In this document: positions 32,620-41,439 of the stretch, in pieces | Numbering within the stretch: the stretch's first letter is position 1 | How the letters are laid out: each line of letters opens with the position of its first letter | Assembly (NCBI GenBank): GCA_018713185.1 | Contig: DVFQ01000071.1 | Coordinates: forward strand, 1 to 44,853 | DNA: 44,853 nucleotides | Origin: Candidatus Copromonas avistercoris (nom. illeg.) | GTDB taxonomy: Bacteria > Bacillota > Clostridia > Lachnospirales > Lachnospiraceae | Direction: 5' to 3' | The notes under the pieces: model-generated | What the model saw: only the letters and a program-made list of their open reading frames with translations | What the model was told of the DNA's origin: nothing | Database searches by the model: none | Program-made: the position numbers and the translations under genes

Positions 32620-33768
32620 ATGAAATATGAGATTCTTGCAAAGGACGGACGGGCCAAACGGGCCCGGGTGGAAACGGTCCACGGCGTGATCGAAACGCCG
32701 GTGTTCATGAACGTGGGAACGGCGGCGGCGATCAAGGGCGCGGTTTCTACGGATGATCTCCGTCAGATCGGCACCCAGGTGGAGTTATCCAATACTTACC
32801 ATCTCCATGTCCGTCCCGGCGACCGGCTGATCAAGGAGCTGGGCGGCCTGCACCGGTTTATGAACTGGGACCGGCCGATCCTTACGGATTCCGGCGGTTT
32901 CCAGGTGTTTTCCCTGGCGGGTCTCAGGCGGATCAAGGAGGAGGGCGTTTATTTCAACTCCCATATCGACGGCCGGAAAATTTTTATGGGGCCGGAGGAG
33001 AGCATGCAGATCCAGTCTAACCTGGGTTCGACCATCGCCATGGCCTTCGACGAATGCGCGCCCCATCCCTGTACCAGAGAATATATGGAAAATTCGGTGG
33101 CGCGGACAACCCGCTGGCTGGAACGCTGCCGGATGGAGATGGACCGGCTGAACGCGCTTCCGGATACGATCAACCGGGAACAGCTGTTATTCGGCATCAA
33201 TCAGGGGGGAACCTTTGAGGATATCCGGATCCGCCATGCGGATACCATTTCCGGGATGGGCTGCGACGGCTATGCCTTAGGCGGCCTGGCGGTGGGCGAA
33301 AGCCATGAGGAAATGTACCGGATCCTGGATGTGACGGTGCCCCACCTTCCGGAGCGGAAGCCCACATATTTGATGGGAGTGGGAACACCGGCTAATATCC
33401 TGGAGGCGGTGGACCGGGGCGTAGACTTTTTCGACTGCGTCTATCCCACAAGAAACGGCCGTCACGGCCATGTATATACCAACCACGGAAAGCTGAATCT
33501 GTTTAACGAGCGGTTCGCAAAGGACATGCGCCCCATTGAAGAGGGCTGCGGCTGTCCGGCCTGCCGTTCCTACAGCAGAGCGTATATCCGCCATCTTCTG
33601 AAGGCGAAGGAAATGCTGGGAATGCGTCTGTGCGTTCTCCACAATCTTTACTTCTATAATACGATGATGACGGAGATCCGGGAAGCAATTGAAAATCACC
33701 GGTACGCCGAGTATAAGAAGCGCAAGCTGGAAGGCGTAACCGGAGATTATAAAGACAAGGAAAATTAG
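32620..33768 (+). CDS. tgt: tRNA-guanine transglycosylase
   Basis: Exchanges guanine-34 of GUN anticodons for preQ1 (or queuine in salvagers) on the way to queuosine. 382 residues. The active-site Asp lies in LTDSGGFQVFSL and the nucleophile in FFDCVYPTRNGRHG. The zinc site CGCPACRSYSRAYIRHL continues to LCVLHN. No queC/D/E/F genes are nearby, so the base source is not visible. It directly follows the SCIFF maturase and precedes yajC, a conserved clostridial order. Confidence 0.96.
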   Translation: MKYEILAKDGRAKRARVETVHGVIETPVFMNVGTAAAIKGAVSTDDLRQIGTQVELSNTYHLHVRPGDRLIKELGGLHRFMNWDRPILTDSGGFQVFSLAGLRRIKEEGVYFNSHIDGRKIFMGPEESMQIQSNLGSTIAMAFDECAPHPCTREYMENSVARTTRWLERCRMEMDRLNALPDTINREQLLFGINQGGTFEDIRIRHADTISGMGCDGYALGGLAVGESHEEMYRILDVTVPHLPERKPTYLMGVGTPANILEAVDRGVDFFDCVYPTRNGRHGHVYTNHGKLNLFNERFAKDMRPIEEGCGCPACRSYSRAYIRHLLKAKEMLGMRLCVLHNLYFYNTMMTEIREAIENHRYAEYKKRKLEGVTGDYKDKEN

Positions 33769-33787
33769 AAATGGAGGTGCAACGAGT

Positions 33788-34066
33788 ATGACAGGGAGCC
33801 CGGCATTTTGGATCGGATATGTGGTCCTGATCTTTGCGTTCATGTATTTTATCGCGATCAGACCTCAGCAGAAAGAGAAAAAGAAAATGCAGGAAATGAT
33901 GGCCAGCATTGCGGTCGGCGACAGCGTGCTGACGTCCAGCGGCTTTTATGGAGTCATTATTGATATGACGGACGATACGGTAATCGTAGAATTTGGAAAC
34001 AATAAAAACTGCCGTATCCCCATGCAGAAGCAGGCGATCGTTCAGGTGGAAAAACCGGAGCAGTAA
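33788..34066 (+). CDS. yajC: Sec translocase accessory protein YajC
   Basis: A 92-residue single-pass membrane protein that associates with SecDF-YidC. A hydrophobic segment (about 8-27) is followed by the family motif YFIAIRPQQKEKKKMQEMMAS and VGDSVLTSSGFYGVI. TGGAGGTG precedes the start. secD and secF are not in the window. Confidence 0.93.
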   Translation: MTGSPAFWIGYVVLIFAFMYFIAIRPQQKEKKKMQEMMASIAVGDSVLTSSGFYGVIIDMTDDTVIVEFGNNKNCRIPMQKQAIVQVEKPEQ

Positions 34067-34075
34067 AAAGAAAAG

Positions 34076-34117
34076 ACGCGTCTATACGGAGCTTTTCCGT
34101 ATCGGCGCGTTTTTTTA
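34076..34117 (+). terminator. Terminator after yajC
   Basis: ACGCG-T-CTATACGGA and TCCGTAT-CG-GCGCGT form a hairpin around GCTT, followed by seven T residues. It touches the stop of the convergent minus-strand gene and may serve both. Confidence 0.8.
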
Positions 34118-35044
34118 ATGCTGCTCTTTGATCTCGTTATTCCTGGAGTCAAACAGCTCCCGTAAAGCCGCCAGCTCCTTGGCGTACCGTCTGGAGGCGG
34201 CGGTGGGGTTGGAGCGGAAGCGGTTTCTTGTAAAGCGGATCTGTTTGGCGGTAATTCCGGTGAGGGCCTTTAGAAGCTTCAGCCTGCCGGCATACTTTTC
34301 CCGCCGTTCTTCGGCGCTCATATCCAGGAAGGTTTCCAGCCGGATCCCGGCCGACTTCCAAAGCTCGTCCAGGCTCATGCCCAGCAGGGAAGCCAGCTTG
34401 CCTTTCTGTGTTTCCAACTTTTCGCTGGCGGCCGCCAGACGGTCGCCGGCCTCCATTTTAAGGAGGGAGGTCTGAACCTGGAGGCTTTCCAGCTCCCTGC
34501 GGAACCGTTCCATTGCCTCCAAGGACCGGCCGAGAGCCAGAGCCGCTCTGGTGCAGACGATGGTATCGTAGAGGAAAACGGCGGATACGGCGGTGACAAA
34601 AAGGATATCCTGTCCGGCGGGGATCGCGAGGACGGCCCGGGCGATGGGACGGTGGACGATGTGGGTCATCAGGATCGTCAGGACGCCCCAGAACAGGGAA
34701 GATTCCAGGCAGATATATCCGTGAACATTGTATTTTTTATGACTGTAATCCCAGTAACGGATCTTAAACAAGCTTTCCATCGCCAGACCGGTCAGGTATT
34801 CCAGGGCGGTGGCGCCTACGACGCCGGAAAGATAGGTCAGGATCAGATTGTCCTGAAAGGGCAGGGAGACCCAGAGCATCATAACAGCCCCGCTGCCGTA
34901 AAGGGGCAGGAGCGGGATCCGGAGAAAGCCGCGGTTGACCGGGCGGTGCTGGAGGATCGATACATAGGACGATTCAAAGATCCATCCAAGGAAACAATAG
35001 AGATAGAAAAATGTAAGCCATTGGTACCAGGTGTATGTGTACAA
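34115..35044 (-). CDS. CmpB-like putative ABC transporter permease (PF06541 type)
   Basis: A 309-residue protein with five to six N-terminal membrane segments and a C-terminal cytoplasmic charged helix region (about 165-300, coiled-coil-like LEAMERFRRELESLQVQTSL). Family features are the N-terminal YCFLGWIFESSYV and LYGSGAV, then ALEYLTGLAMESLF and YWDYS. Such proteins are annotated putative ABC transporter permease without a known partner or substrate, and no ATPase gene is adjacent. The start is TTG at 35044 with AAAGGAGG upstream. Confidence 0.75.
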   Translation of the reverse strand: MYTYTWYQWLTFFYLYCFLGWIFESSYVSILQHRPVNRGFLRIPLLPLYGSGAVMMLWVSLPFQDNLILTYLSGVVGATALEYLTGLAMESLFKIRYWDYSHKKYNVHGYICLESSLFWGVLTILMTHIVHRPIARAVLAIPAGQDILFVTAVSAVFLYDTIVCTRAALALGRSLEAMERFRRELESLQVQTSLLKMEAGDRLAAASEKLETQKGKLASLLGMSLDELWKSAGIRLETFLDMSAEERREKYAGRLKLLKALTGITAKQIRFTRNRFRSNPTAASRRYAKELAALRELFDSRNNEIKEQH

Positions 35045-35129
35045 GAGGCGGTCCTCCTTTGAAGTAAGTTCGGTTTTGCGCTAAAAATCTGCTAAGATGG
35101 CGGCGCAGTTTCATCATACGCTCCGAAAG

Positions 35130-35162
35130 CCTGTTTGACAAGGAAAAACAGGAGTCTTTTTG
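35130..35162 (+). terminator. Hairpin with T-run, possible terminator
   Basis: CCTGTTT and AAACAGG are followed by AGTCTTTTT. No annotated gene reads into it on this strand, so it may end a short unannotated transcript or be incidental. Confidence 0.35.
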
Positions 35163-35240
35163 CTTACGATTTCATGAATGCGCCAACTTTTTCAACGAAA
35201 AAAACAGATCAGAGGAGATACAAAACAGGAGAACGACAAA

Positions 35241-35281
35241 ACAGGGCGTCTGGAGGCCGGTTGGCCGCTCAGACGCCCTGT
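35241..35281 (+). other. Strong 12-bp hairpin
   Basis: ACAGGGCGTCTG and CAGACGCCCTGT pair perfectly, with an inner GGCC/GGCC stem. No T-run follows. It directly precedes the first copy of the repeated leader element in the 918-base gap 35045-35962. Confidence 0.6.
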
Positions 35282-35291
35282 CCGTGAGTTT

Positions 35292-35361
35292 AAAGGGGGA
35301 CCTGCCGGAATCTCACCGGCAGGATGAGTATGAAAAAGCTGTTGTCTGTTGACAGTGTTTA
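35292..35361 (+). ncRNA. Unassigned structured element, copy 1
   Basis: AAAGGGGGACC runs into the perfect stem CCTGCCGG/CCGGCAGG (35301-35323), then ATGAGTATGAAAAAGCT (35324-35340) and a second weak hairpin TGTTGTC/GACAGTG. The flanks are identical to copy 2 but the stem sequence is not. I do not recognise a known RNA family. A 12-codon reading frame starts at the ATG (MSMKKLLSVDSV). Confidence 0.5.
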
Positions 35362-35513
35362 GTATGCCATGAAATTGTGTAGAAAGTGTGGCGGGATTCT
35401 AAAATAACCGTGAAGATTCTAAAGAAAACCATAAGGAAAAAAGAAGAAAAAAATACAGGCACTAGGGATCGGAAAAGGATTCTTCCGGCGTCCGCAGCAC
35501 CTGTTTTCTCTGC

Positions 35514-35618
35514 AAAGGGGGACCGCCCCGAATTTCTTCGAGGCGGTATGAGTATGAAAAAGCTTTGTGTGTTCAAGTGCAACACTTGAAACAAAGGCAG
35601 GTTATCCTTTCGGATAAC
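35514..35618 (+). ncRNA. Unassigned structured element, copy 2
   Basis: AAAGGGGGACC, stem CCGCC-C-CGAA / TTCG-A-GGCGG (35523-35546), then the identical 17-base ATGAGTATGAAAAAGCT (35548-35564). A long second hairpin follows: CTTTGT-GTG-TTCAAGTG / CACTTGAA-ACAAAG (35563-35596). A third, GTTATCC-TTTC-GGATAAC, is at 35601-35618. A 13-codon frame starts at the ATG (MSMKKLCVFKCNT). Confidence 0.5.
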
Positions 35619-35690
35619 GTAAATGAATTATAAAGGATAGATGTGTACAAAGTGTGAGTGATAAATGAAGAAATTATGAAGTTGCTTACA

Positions 35691-35707
35691 GTATGCTTAA
35701 GGCATAC
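35691..35707. promoter_or_regulatory. Palindromic site GTATGC-TTAAG-GCATAC
   Basis: A 6-base inverted repeat with a 5-base centre in the gap before the acidic-protein gene. It could be an operator or small hairpin; no promoter boxes are clearly paired with it. Confidence 0.3.
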
Positions 35708-35809
35708 CCTTTGCGGGAGAAATTCTGCCGCCGCCGGGCTATGATGAGTTTTCGCCGGACATTTGCCGAAGTTTTGCCATTCTTTCGCTTGGGGTTTACG
35801 GGATTTTGC

Positions 35810-35840
35810 GATAACATTTTTTTCCGTTATCTGTTATACT
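35810..35840 (+). promoter_or_regulatory. Extended -10 promoter and inverted repeat before acidic protein
   Basis: TG-T-TATACT (35832-35840) is an extended -10. Just upstream, GATAAC (35810-35815) and GTTATC (35826-35831) form an inverted repeat in the -35 region, suitable for a regulator. The start codon is 123 bases further on. Confidence 0.45.
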
Positions 35841-35962
35841 GTAAGTGCCTGCCAAACCGTGAGAAGAAAACATGGACAAGGATACAGGCGAAACCACGAA
35901 ACAGCCACAGGGGAAAACGTGGACAAAACTTTGGATAATAAATGGAATGGAGTGAAAGGGCT

Positions 35963-37171
35963 ATGAGCAAATGGAAAGCCGGGCTGGCGGCAGCCGCCCT
36001 TATTTCACTGGCAGCGGCATTTCCTGCCTTCGCGACGGAGACCATCGATTTTGTAACGCTGGATATTTATATGGGAATCACGCCGGGAGAGAGCGGCAAC
36101 AATATGGGCGTCGGCGTGCGGTCGGACGGCTGCTATGTGGATGATTGGGAGATTACCAACGAATCCGGCGAATGGGAAGCGAGCGACCGGCCCAAGGTAA
36201 AGCTGATCGTACTGGCGGATGAGGAGTATGAATTTGCTTCGGATTTTTCCGCGGACAGCGTGGAGATCCTTGACGGCGCGGGAACCGTAACAAAGGTGGA
36301 GCGGGACGGAGACCAGACGTTATACGTCTACGCGACGATGCGCCGGATATCGGATCTGAATGATAAGTTTTCCGAGGACGATGATTACGATTCGGATGAC
36401 AAATATTCGGATGACGATGAGGATTATGACGACGGCTGCGACGAGGACGATGAGGATTATGACGAGGATTACGACGACGGCGATGATCACTACGATGACA
36501 GCGACGAGGATTACGACGAGTATGATGACGGCGATTCCTGGTATGATCTGGAAGTGTCGGGAGCCGGCTGGGATGATCAGGAAGGCGGCGTAGCTTACTG
36601 GGACGAGATGGACGATGCCAGACGGTACCAGCTGAAATTATATATCGACGATAAGCTGTATGAATCGGATCTGCTTTCGGAAGAAGCGTCCTATGATTTT
36701 TCTGAGTATTTTACCGAAGGCGGAAGCTACTATTATAAGGTAAGAGCGGTCCGCGGAAATAAGCGGGGCAGCTGGTGCGTTTCAGATGTTCTGGAGGTGT
36801 CGGATTCCGAGGCGGAACAGATTTACAGAAACGGCGGCTGGCAGGGAGACGAGGACTGGATCGACGACAATTCCGGCCCGGGAGCCGATCCGGCCGGTTC
36901 GGCCGTGTCCCCGACGGAGGGCGCTTGGTTAAAGGACGCGGTCGGCTACTGGTGGTGCAATCCGGACAAGACGTATCCGGTGAATTCCTGGAAGCTGATT
37001 GGCGGAAAGTGGTACTATTTTAATGAGCGCGGCTACTGTATGGAGAACGCCTGGATCCTGACGGACAATCAATATTATTACTGCGGCCAGGACGGAGCGA
37101 TGCTAACGGATACGGTTACGCCCGACGGATATTACGTGGATGGAAACGGCGTCTGGGTGTCCAGAAGCTGA
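35963..37171 (+). CDS. Secreted acidic protein with choline-binding-type repeats
   Basis: A 402-residue exported protein; the ORF track starts at 35942, but MSKWKAGLAAAALISLAAAF is a typical signal peptide with cleavage after AFA. A beta-rich N-terminal domain (about 25-125) leads into a tract of about 60 residues made almost only of Asp, Glu and Tyr (EDYDDGCDEDDEDYDEDYDD). An FN3-like segment follows (about 190-275). The C-terminus has wall-binding repeats (SWKLIGGKWYYFNERG, AWILTDNQYYYCGQDG). It probably sits on the cell surface through these repeats; the acidic tract may bind cations. Function unknown. Confidence 0.75.
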   Translation: MSKWKAGLAAAALISLAAAFPAFATETIDFVTLDIYMGITPGESGNNMGVGVRSDGCYVDDWEITNESGEWEASDRPKVKLIVLADEEYEFASDFSADSVEILDGAGTVTKVERDGDQTLYVYATMRRISDLNDKFSEDDDYDSDDKYSDDDEDYDDGCDEDDEDYDEDYDDGDDHYDDSDEDYDEYDDGDSWYDLEVSGAGWDDQEGGVAYWDEMDDARRYQLKLYIDDKLYESDLLSEEASYDFSEYFTEGGSYYYKVRAVRGNKRGSWCVSDVLEVSDSEAEQIYRNGGWQGDEDWIDDNSGPGADPAGSAVSPTEGAWLKDAVGYWWCNPDKTYPVNSWKLIGGKWYYFNERGYCMENAWILTDNQYYYCGQDGAMLTDTVTPDGYYVDGNGVWVSRS

Positions 37172-37233
37172 CGCTTTCGGAGACGGCAGAAAGAAATTTT
37201 ACAAAACCCCTTTAAAAACCCCTGACTTTTGTA

Positions 37234-37239
37234 TATAAT
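37234..37239 (+). promoter_or_regulatory. -10 box before mreB
   Basis: TATAAT about 100 bases upstream of mreB, with only TTTAAA (37211-37216) at the -35 distance. Confidence 0.4.
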
Positions 37240-37336
37240 AAGGCTGATATTTTGCGCTCTGCCGTCCGGCGGAGCTGGAAGATAAAGGAAAGCAAAAAGT
37301 AAGTCGAGTGAAGCAGAGGAAAAACAGGAGGACAAA

Positions 37337-38344
37337 ATGGCACTGATGATGTCCAATGATATCGGGATCGATCTGGGTACGGCAAGTATCCTTGTCTATA
37401 TCAGGGGAAAGGGAGTTGTACTTAAGGAGCCGTCGGTGGTGGCTCTGGACCGGGAAACCAATAAGGTGATCACCTTTGGAGAGGAAGCGCGTCTGATGAT
37501 CGGACGTACTCCCGGAAATATCGTGGCGGTGCGGCCGCTGCGGAAGGGCGTGATCTCCGACTATACGGTTACGGAAAAAATGCTGAAATATTTTATTGAT
37601 AAAGCGGTGGGAAAGCGGACGTTAAGGAAACCGCGGATCGCCGTATGTATCCCCAGCGGAGCGACGGAGGTGGAGCGCAAGGCGGTTGAGGACGCGACCT
37701 ACCAGGCGGGAGCCAGAGAGGTCTGCATTATCGAAGAACCGGTGGCGGCCGCCATCGGCGCCGGGATCGATATTTCCAAGGCCTGCGGAAATATGATCGT
37801 TGATATTGGAGGTGGAACGGCGGATATCGCCGTGATCTCTCTGGGCGGAACGGTAGTCAGCACCTCGATCAAGACGGCGGGCGACGACTTCGACGAAGCG
37901 CTGGTGCGTTATATGAGAAAGAAGCACAACCTTTTGATCGGAGAACGGACGGCGGAAGAAATCAAGATCAATATCGGCGCGGCTTACCGCCGGCCGGAGC
38001 TGGTAACCATGGAGGTACGCGGAAGAAACCTGGTGACGGGCCTTCCGAAAACCATCGTCGTAACGTCGGATGAAACCCTTGAAGCGCTCAAGGAGCCGGC
38101 GATGCAGATCGTGGACGCCGTACACAATGTTTTGGAGCGGACGCCTCCGGAGCTGGCGGCGGATATCTTTGACCGGGGCATTGTCCTTACGGGCGGCGGT
38201 TCCCTTCTTTCCGGTTTGGACGCGTTGATTGAAGAGAAGACGGGGATCACGACGATGATCGCCGAGGAGCCGCTGACGGCGGTGGCCATCGGAACCGGAA
38301 AGTTCATCGAGTTCGCCCATGGCGGAAAAGGCATCGATAAATAG
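37337..38344 (+). CDS. mreB: MreB/Mbl cell-shape actin homologue
   Basis: An actin-like ATPase of 335 residues that organises lateral wall synthesis. Nucleotide-binding motifs: phosphate 1 DIGIDLGTASILVY, phosphate 2 MIVDIGGGTADIAVIS, and adenosine IVLTGGGSLLSGL. The connecting RKPRIAVCIPSGATEVERKA is typical. MreB and Mbl cannot be separated by eye; mreC and mreD do not follow, which favours an Mbl-like paralogue. AGGAGGACAAA precedes the start. Confidence 0.9.
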   Translation: MALMMSNDIGIDLGTASILVYIRGKGVVLKEPSVVALDRETNKVITFGEEARLMIGRTPGNIVAVRPLRKGVISDYTVTEKMLKYFIDKAVGKRTLRKPRIAVCIPSGATEVERKAVEDATYQAGAREVCIIEEPVAAAIGAGIDISKACGNMIVDIGGGTADIAVISLGGTVVSTSIKTAGDDFDEALVRYMRKKHNLLIGERTAEEIKINIGAAYRRPELVTMEVRGRNLVTGLPKTIVVTSDETLEALKEPAMQIVDAVHNVLERTPPELAADIFDRGIVLTGGGSLLSGLDALIEEKTGITTMIAEEPLTAVAIGTGKFIEFAHGGKGIDK

Positions 38345-38347
38345 AAT

Positions 38348-40594
38348 ATGGCAACTGTAACAGGCTACGTGGAGAAAATCAAATACCGCAATGAGGAAAA
38401 CGGCTATTCGGTCCTTTCTGTGACCGACGGCAGTGAGGAATACGTTCTTGTAGGAAATTTTACCTATATCAGCGAAGGGGAACGGATCGAAGCGACCGGG
38501 CGGATGGTGGAGCATTCCATCTACGGAGAGCAGCTTGCGGTGGAGAGCTATGAAATCAAGGCTCCCGAAGACACACTGGCAATTGAACGGTATCTGGGCT
38601 CCGGCGCGATCAAAGGCGTCGGAGCCGCTTTAGCAAAAAGGATCGTTAAAAAATTCAAGGCGGATACGTTCCGTATTCTGGAGGAGGAGCCGGAACGCCT
38701 TTCGGAGGTCAAGGGGATCAGTGAAAAAATGGCGATGTCCATCAGCGCCCAGGTGGAAGAAAAGCGGGAAATGCGTCAGGCGATGCTGTTTTTGCAGCAA
38801 TATGGGATTTCTATGAACCTGGCGTTAAAGATTTACCGCCATTACGGGCAGAAGCTGTATTCGGTGATCCAGAACAATCCCTATCAGCTGGCGGACGATA
38901 TCCAGGGCGTCGGCTTTAAGATCGCCGATGAGATCGCTTCCCGCGTGGGGATTTTTACCGACTCGGATTACCGGATCAAAAGCGGGCTGTTTTACGCGCT
39001 TTTACAGGCCTCCGGGAACGGACATACGTACCTGCCGGAAGCGGAACTTCTACATAACGCTTCGGAGCTTCTTTCCGTGGAGATCGGCCGGATGGAGAAG
39101 CACCTGATGGATCTCCAGATGGAGAAGAAGCTGGTGGTAAAGGAAAAAGACGGGGAGAGAATCGTCTATCCGGCGCAGTTTTACTATATGGAGCTGAATA
39201 CGGCTCGGATGCTCCATGATCTAAACGTCCATTCTAAGATTCCGGCCCAGCAGATCAGGACCCGGCTTTTAAAGCTGACCGAGCAGGATCCCTTCCCCTT
39301 GGATGAGCTCCAGGAGCAGGCGGTTTATGAGGCGGTGAGCCACGGCCTTTTGATCATCACCGGCGGACCGGGAACGGGAAAAACGACGACGATCAATACG
39401 ATCATCCGGTATTTTGAACAGGAAGAAATGGAGATTCTTCTGGCGGCGCCCACCGGGCGCGCGGCAAAGCGGATGTCGGAGGCCACCGGGCGGGAATCGA
39501 AGACCATCCACCGGCTTTTGGAGCTGACCGGGATCCCGGCGGGGGATTCCGGAGCGGAGTCCGCTGGCGAGAGCCGGCTGGAAGGGATGCATTTTGAACG
39601 GAATGAGGAAAATCCTCTGGAAGCCGATGTGATCATCATCGACGAGATGTCCATGGTGGATATCAGCCTGATGCACGCGCTTTTAAAGGCGGTTACCGTT
39701 GGAACGCGCCTGATCCTGGTGGGGGATGTGAACCAGCTGCCCAGCGTGGGACCGGGGAATGTGCTGCGGGATATGATCGAGTCGGGAAAATTTCCGGTAG
39801 TAAAGCTTACGAAGATTTTCCGCCAGGCGGCGCAGAGCGACATTATCGTCAACGCCCATAAGATCAACGCCGGGGAGCAGGTGCCCTTGAATAAGAGAAG
39901 CCGCGATTTCCTGTTTATCCGGCGCGAGCATCCGGCGGATATCATAAAGGATATGATGGTCCTGATAAAGGACAAGCTGCCGGACTATGTCCATGCGCCG
40001 ATGGAAGAGATCCAGGTGATGACGCCGATGCGCAAGGGCGCCCTTGGGGTTGAGCAGCTGAACCGCCTTTTGCAGGAACGGTTTAATCCTCCCGGGCCGT
40101 CAAAGAAGGAAAAGGAGGCGGGCGGAACCGTATTCCGGACCGGCGATAAGGTCATGCAGATCAAAAACAATTATCAGCTGGCCTGGGAAGTGAGGAACCG
40201 GTACGGGATTCCGGTAAAAACAGGCGAAGGCGTTTTTAACGGGGATATCGGCATCGTCCGGGAAATCAATCATTTCGCGGAGACACTTGAAGTGGAGTTT
40301 GACGAAGGAAGGCGGGCGGAATACAGTTTCCGCCAGCTGGAGGAACTGGAGCTGGCTTACGCGATCACGATCCATAAGTCCCAGGGCAGCGAGTACCCGG
40401 CGGTGGTGATCCCAATTTATCCGGGGCCGCGGATGCTGATGACAAGGAACCTGATCTATACGGCCGTGACCCGGGCCAAAGCCTGCGTCTGCCTGGTGGG
40501 GATTCCGGAGGTATTCCAGGCCATGGTGGACAACGCGACGGAGCAGAAGCGGTATTCCGGATTAAAGGACCGGATTTTGGAAATCCTGAGGTAG
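38348..40594 (+). CDS. recD2: RecD2-type ATP-dependent DNA helicase
   Basis: A 5'-3' SF1B helicase of 748 residues, found without RecBC in many Firmicutes. An N-terminal OB-like segment (VTGYVEKIKYRNEENGYSVL) and helix-hairpin-helix repeats (about 75-190) precede the helicase core: Walker A GGPGTGKTTT (about 338), Walker B IIIDEMSMVD, motif III GDVNQLPSVG and motif VI region AITIHKSQGSEYP. The C-terminus has YTAVTRAKACVCLVG. The ATG is 3 bases after mreB, so the two are probably cotranscribed. Confidence 0.95.
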   Translation: MATVTGYVEKIKYRNEENGYSVLSVTDGSEEYVLVGNFTYISEGERIEATGRMVEHSIYGEQLAVESYEIKAPEDTLAIERYLGSGAIKGVGAALAKRIVKKFKADTFRILEEEPERLSEVKGISEKMAMSISAQVEEKREMRQAMLFLQQYGISMNLALKIYRHYGQKLYSVIQNNPYQLADDIQGVGFKIADEIASRVGIFTDSDYRIKSGLFYALLQASGNGHTYLPEAELLHNASELLSVEIGRMEKHLMDLQMEKKLVVKEKDGERIVYPAQFYYMELNTARMLHDLNVHSKIPAQQIRTRLLKLTEQDPFPLDELQEQAVYEAVSHGLLIITGGPGTGKTTTINTIIRYFEQEEMEILLAAPTGRAAKRMSEATGRESKTIHRLLELTGIPAGDSGAESAGESRLEGMHFERNEENPLEADVIIIDEMSMVDISLMHALLKAVTVGTRLILVGDVNQLPSVGPGNVLRDMIESGKFPVVKLTKIFRQAAQSDIIVNAHKINAGEQVPLNKRSRDFLFIRREHPADIIKDMMVLIKDKLPDYVHAPMEEIQVMTPMRKGALGVEQLNRLLQERFNPPGPSKKEKEAGGTVFRTGDKVMQIKNNYQLAWEVRNRYGIPVKTGEGVFNGDIGIVREINHFAETLEVEFDEGRRAEYSFRQLEELELAYAITIHKSQGSEYPAVVIPIYPGPRMLMTRNLIYTAVTRAKACVCLVGIPEVFQAMVDNATEQKRYSGLKDRILEILR

Positions 40595-40599
40595 ATGGA

Positions 40600-41310
40600 A
40601 TGATGATGGGACGGATTCTTGACGTTTTATTTCCAAGGCGCTGCCCGGTGTGCGGCGAGATCGTTGTTCCGGCGGGGCGGTTTGTCTGTCCGTCCTGCCT
40701 GGGGCGGCTGTCTCCGGTAAAGGAGCCCGTCTGCAAACGGTGCGGCAAGGAAATTTCGGATCCGTCGGAGGAATACTGCGACATCTGCCGCGGGAAAAAG
40801 AGGAGCTTTGAATCGGGGGTCGCGCTTTTGAATTATAATGAAGCGGCCCGAAAGTCCATGTCCCGGATCAAGTATGAGAATAAACGGGAATTTTTGGATT
40901 TCTATGGGGCGGCGCTGGCTTACCGGTACGAAAAGGAGATCAAAAGGATGCAGGCGGACTGTATTGTTCCGGTACCGGTCCACAGCTCCAGAAAACGAAG
41001 CCGGGGCTTTAACCAGGCGGAGGTTTTGGCGGATATCGTCGGTCAAAAGCTGGGGATTCCGGTGGAAAAGAAGCTTCTTGTCAGGCCGAAGAAAACAATG
41101 CCCCAGAAAAATCTTTCCGCGTCCCAGCGGCTTCGCAACCTATCCGGCGCCTTTGCGGCGGGAACGATCCCCAAAGGGATCCGGACAGTCCTGATCGTGG
41201 ACGATATTTATACGACGGGAAGCACGATCGAGGCCTGTTCCAGGGTATTAAAGGACGCGGGGATCGAGCGGGTTTATTTTGCGGTCCTCTGCGCGACCGG
41301 AGGCCGATAG
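40600..41310 (+). CDS. comFC: ComF-family phosphoribosyltransferase-like protein
   Basis: A 236-residue protein with an N-terminal zinc-finger region (CPVCGEIV, CPSCLGRL, CKRCGKEI, CDIC) and a C-terminal PRTase domain bearing the PRPP loop VLIVDDIYTTGSTIEA. ComFC supports transformation in competent bacteria and is widely kept in others. It starts 5 bases after recD2, with a weak TGAGG as ribosome binding site. No comFA is present. Confidence 0.9.
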   Translation: MMMGRILDVLFPRRCPVCGEIVVPAGRFVCPSCLGRLSPVKEPVCKRCGKEISDPSEEYCDICRGKKRSFESGVALLNYNEAARKSMSRIKYENKREFLDFYGAALAYRYEKEIKRMQADCIVPVPVHSSRKRSRGFNQAEVLADIVGQKLGIPVEKKLLVRPKKTMPQKNLSASQRLRNLSGAFAAGTIPKGIRTVLIVDDIYTTGSTIEACSRVLKDAGIERVYFAVLCATGGR

Positions 41311-41334
41311 ACAGGAAAACACGGCCTGGCACAG

Positions 41335-41353
41335 CAGTTTTGACAGGTAAAAA
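41335..41353 (+). repeat. IS left inverted repeat
   Basis: CAGTTTTGACAGGTAAAAA, 25 bases after the comFC stop. Confidence 0.7.
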
Positions 41354-41387
41354 TAATTCGCACTAAATCTATTGAAAATACACAGCT

Positions 41388-41432
41388 TCATTGCGAAAAT
41401 AGAACTATTATAAAAAAACTTTTTCGCAGTGA
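41388..41432 (+). other. Hairpin before transposase ribosome binding site
   Basis: TCATTGCGAAAA (41388-41399) and TTTTCGCAGTGA (41421-41432) form a 12-bp stem with one G-T pair. The right arm runs into GTGAGG, the likely ribosome binding site. Read-through transcripts from comFC would sequester it. Confidence 0.6.
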
Positions 41433-41439
41433 GGTTAAA

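Noticed and set aside
35313-35594. 93-residue minus-strand ORF across the two repeated elements
   Set aside because: It has no ribosome binding site or recognisable domain, and its similar ends simply reflect the repeated DNA on the other strand.
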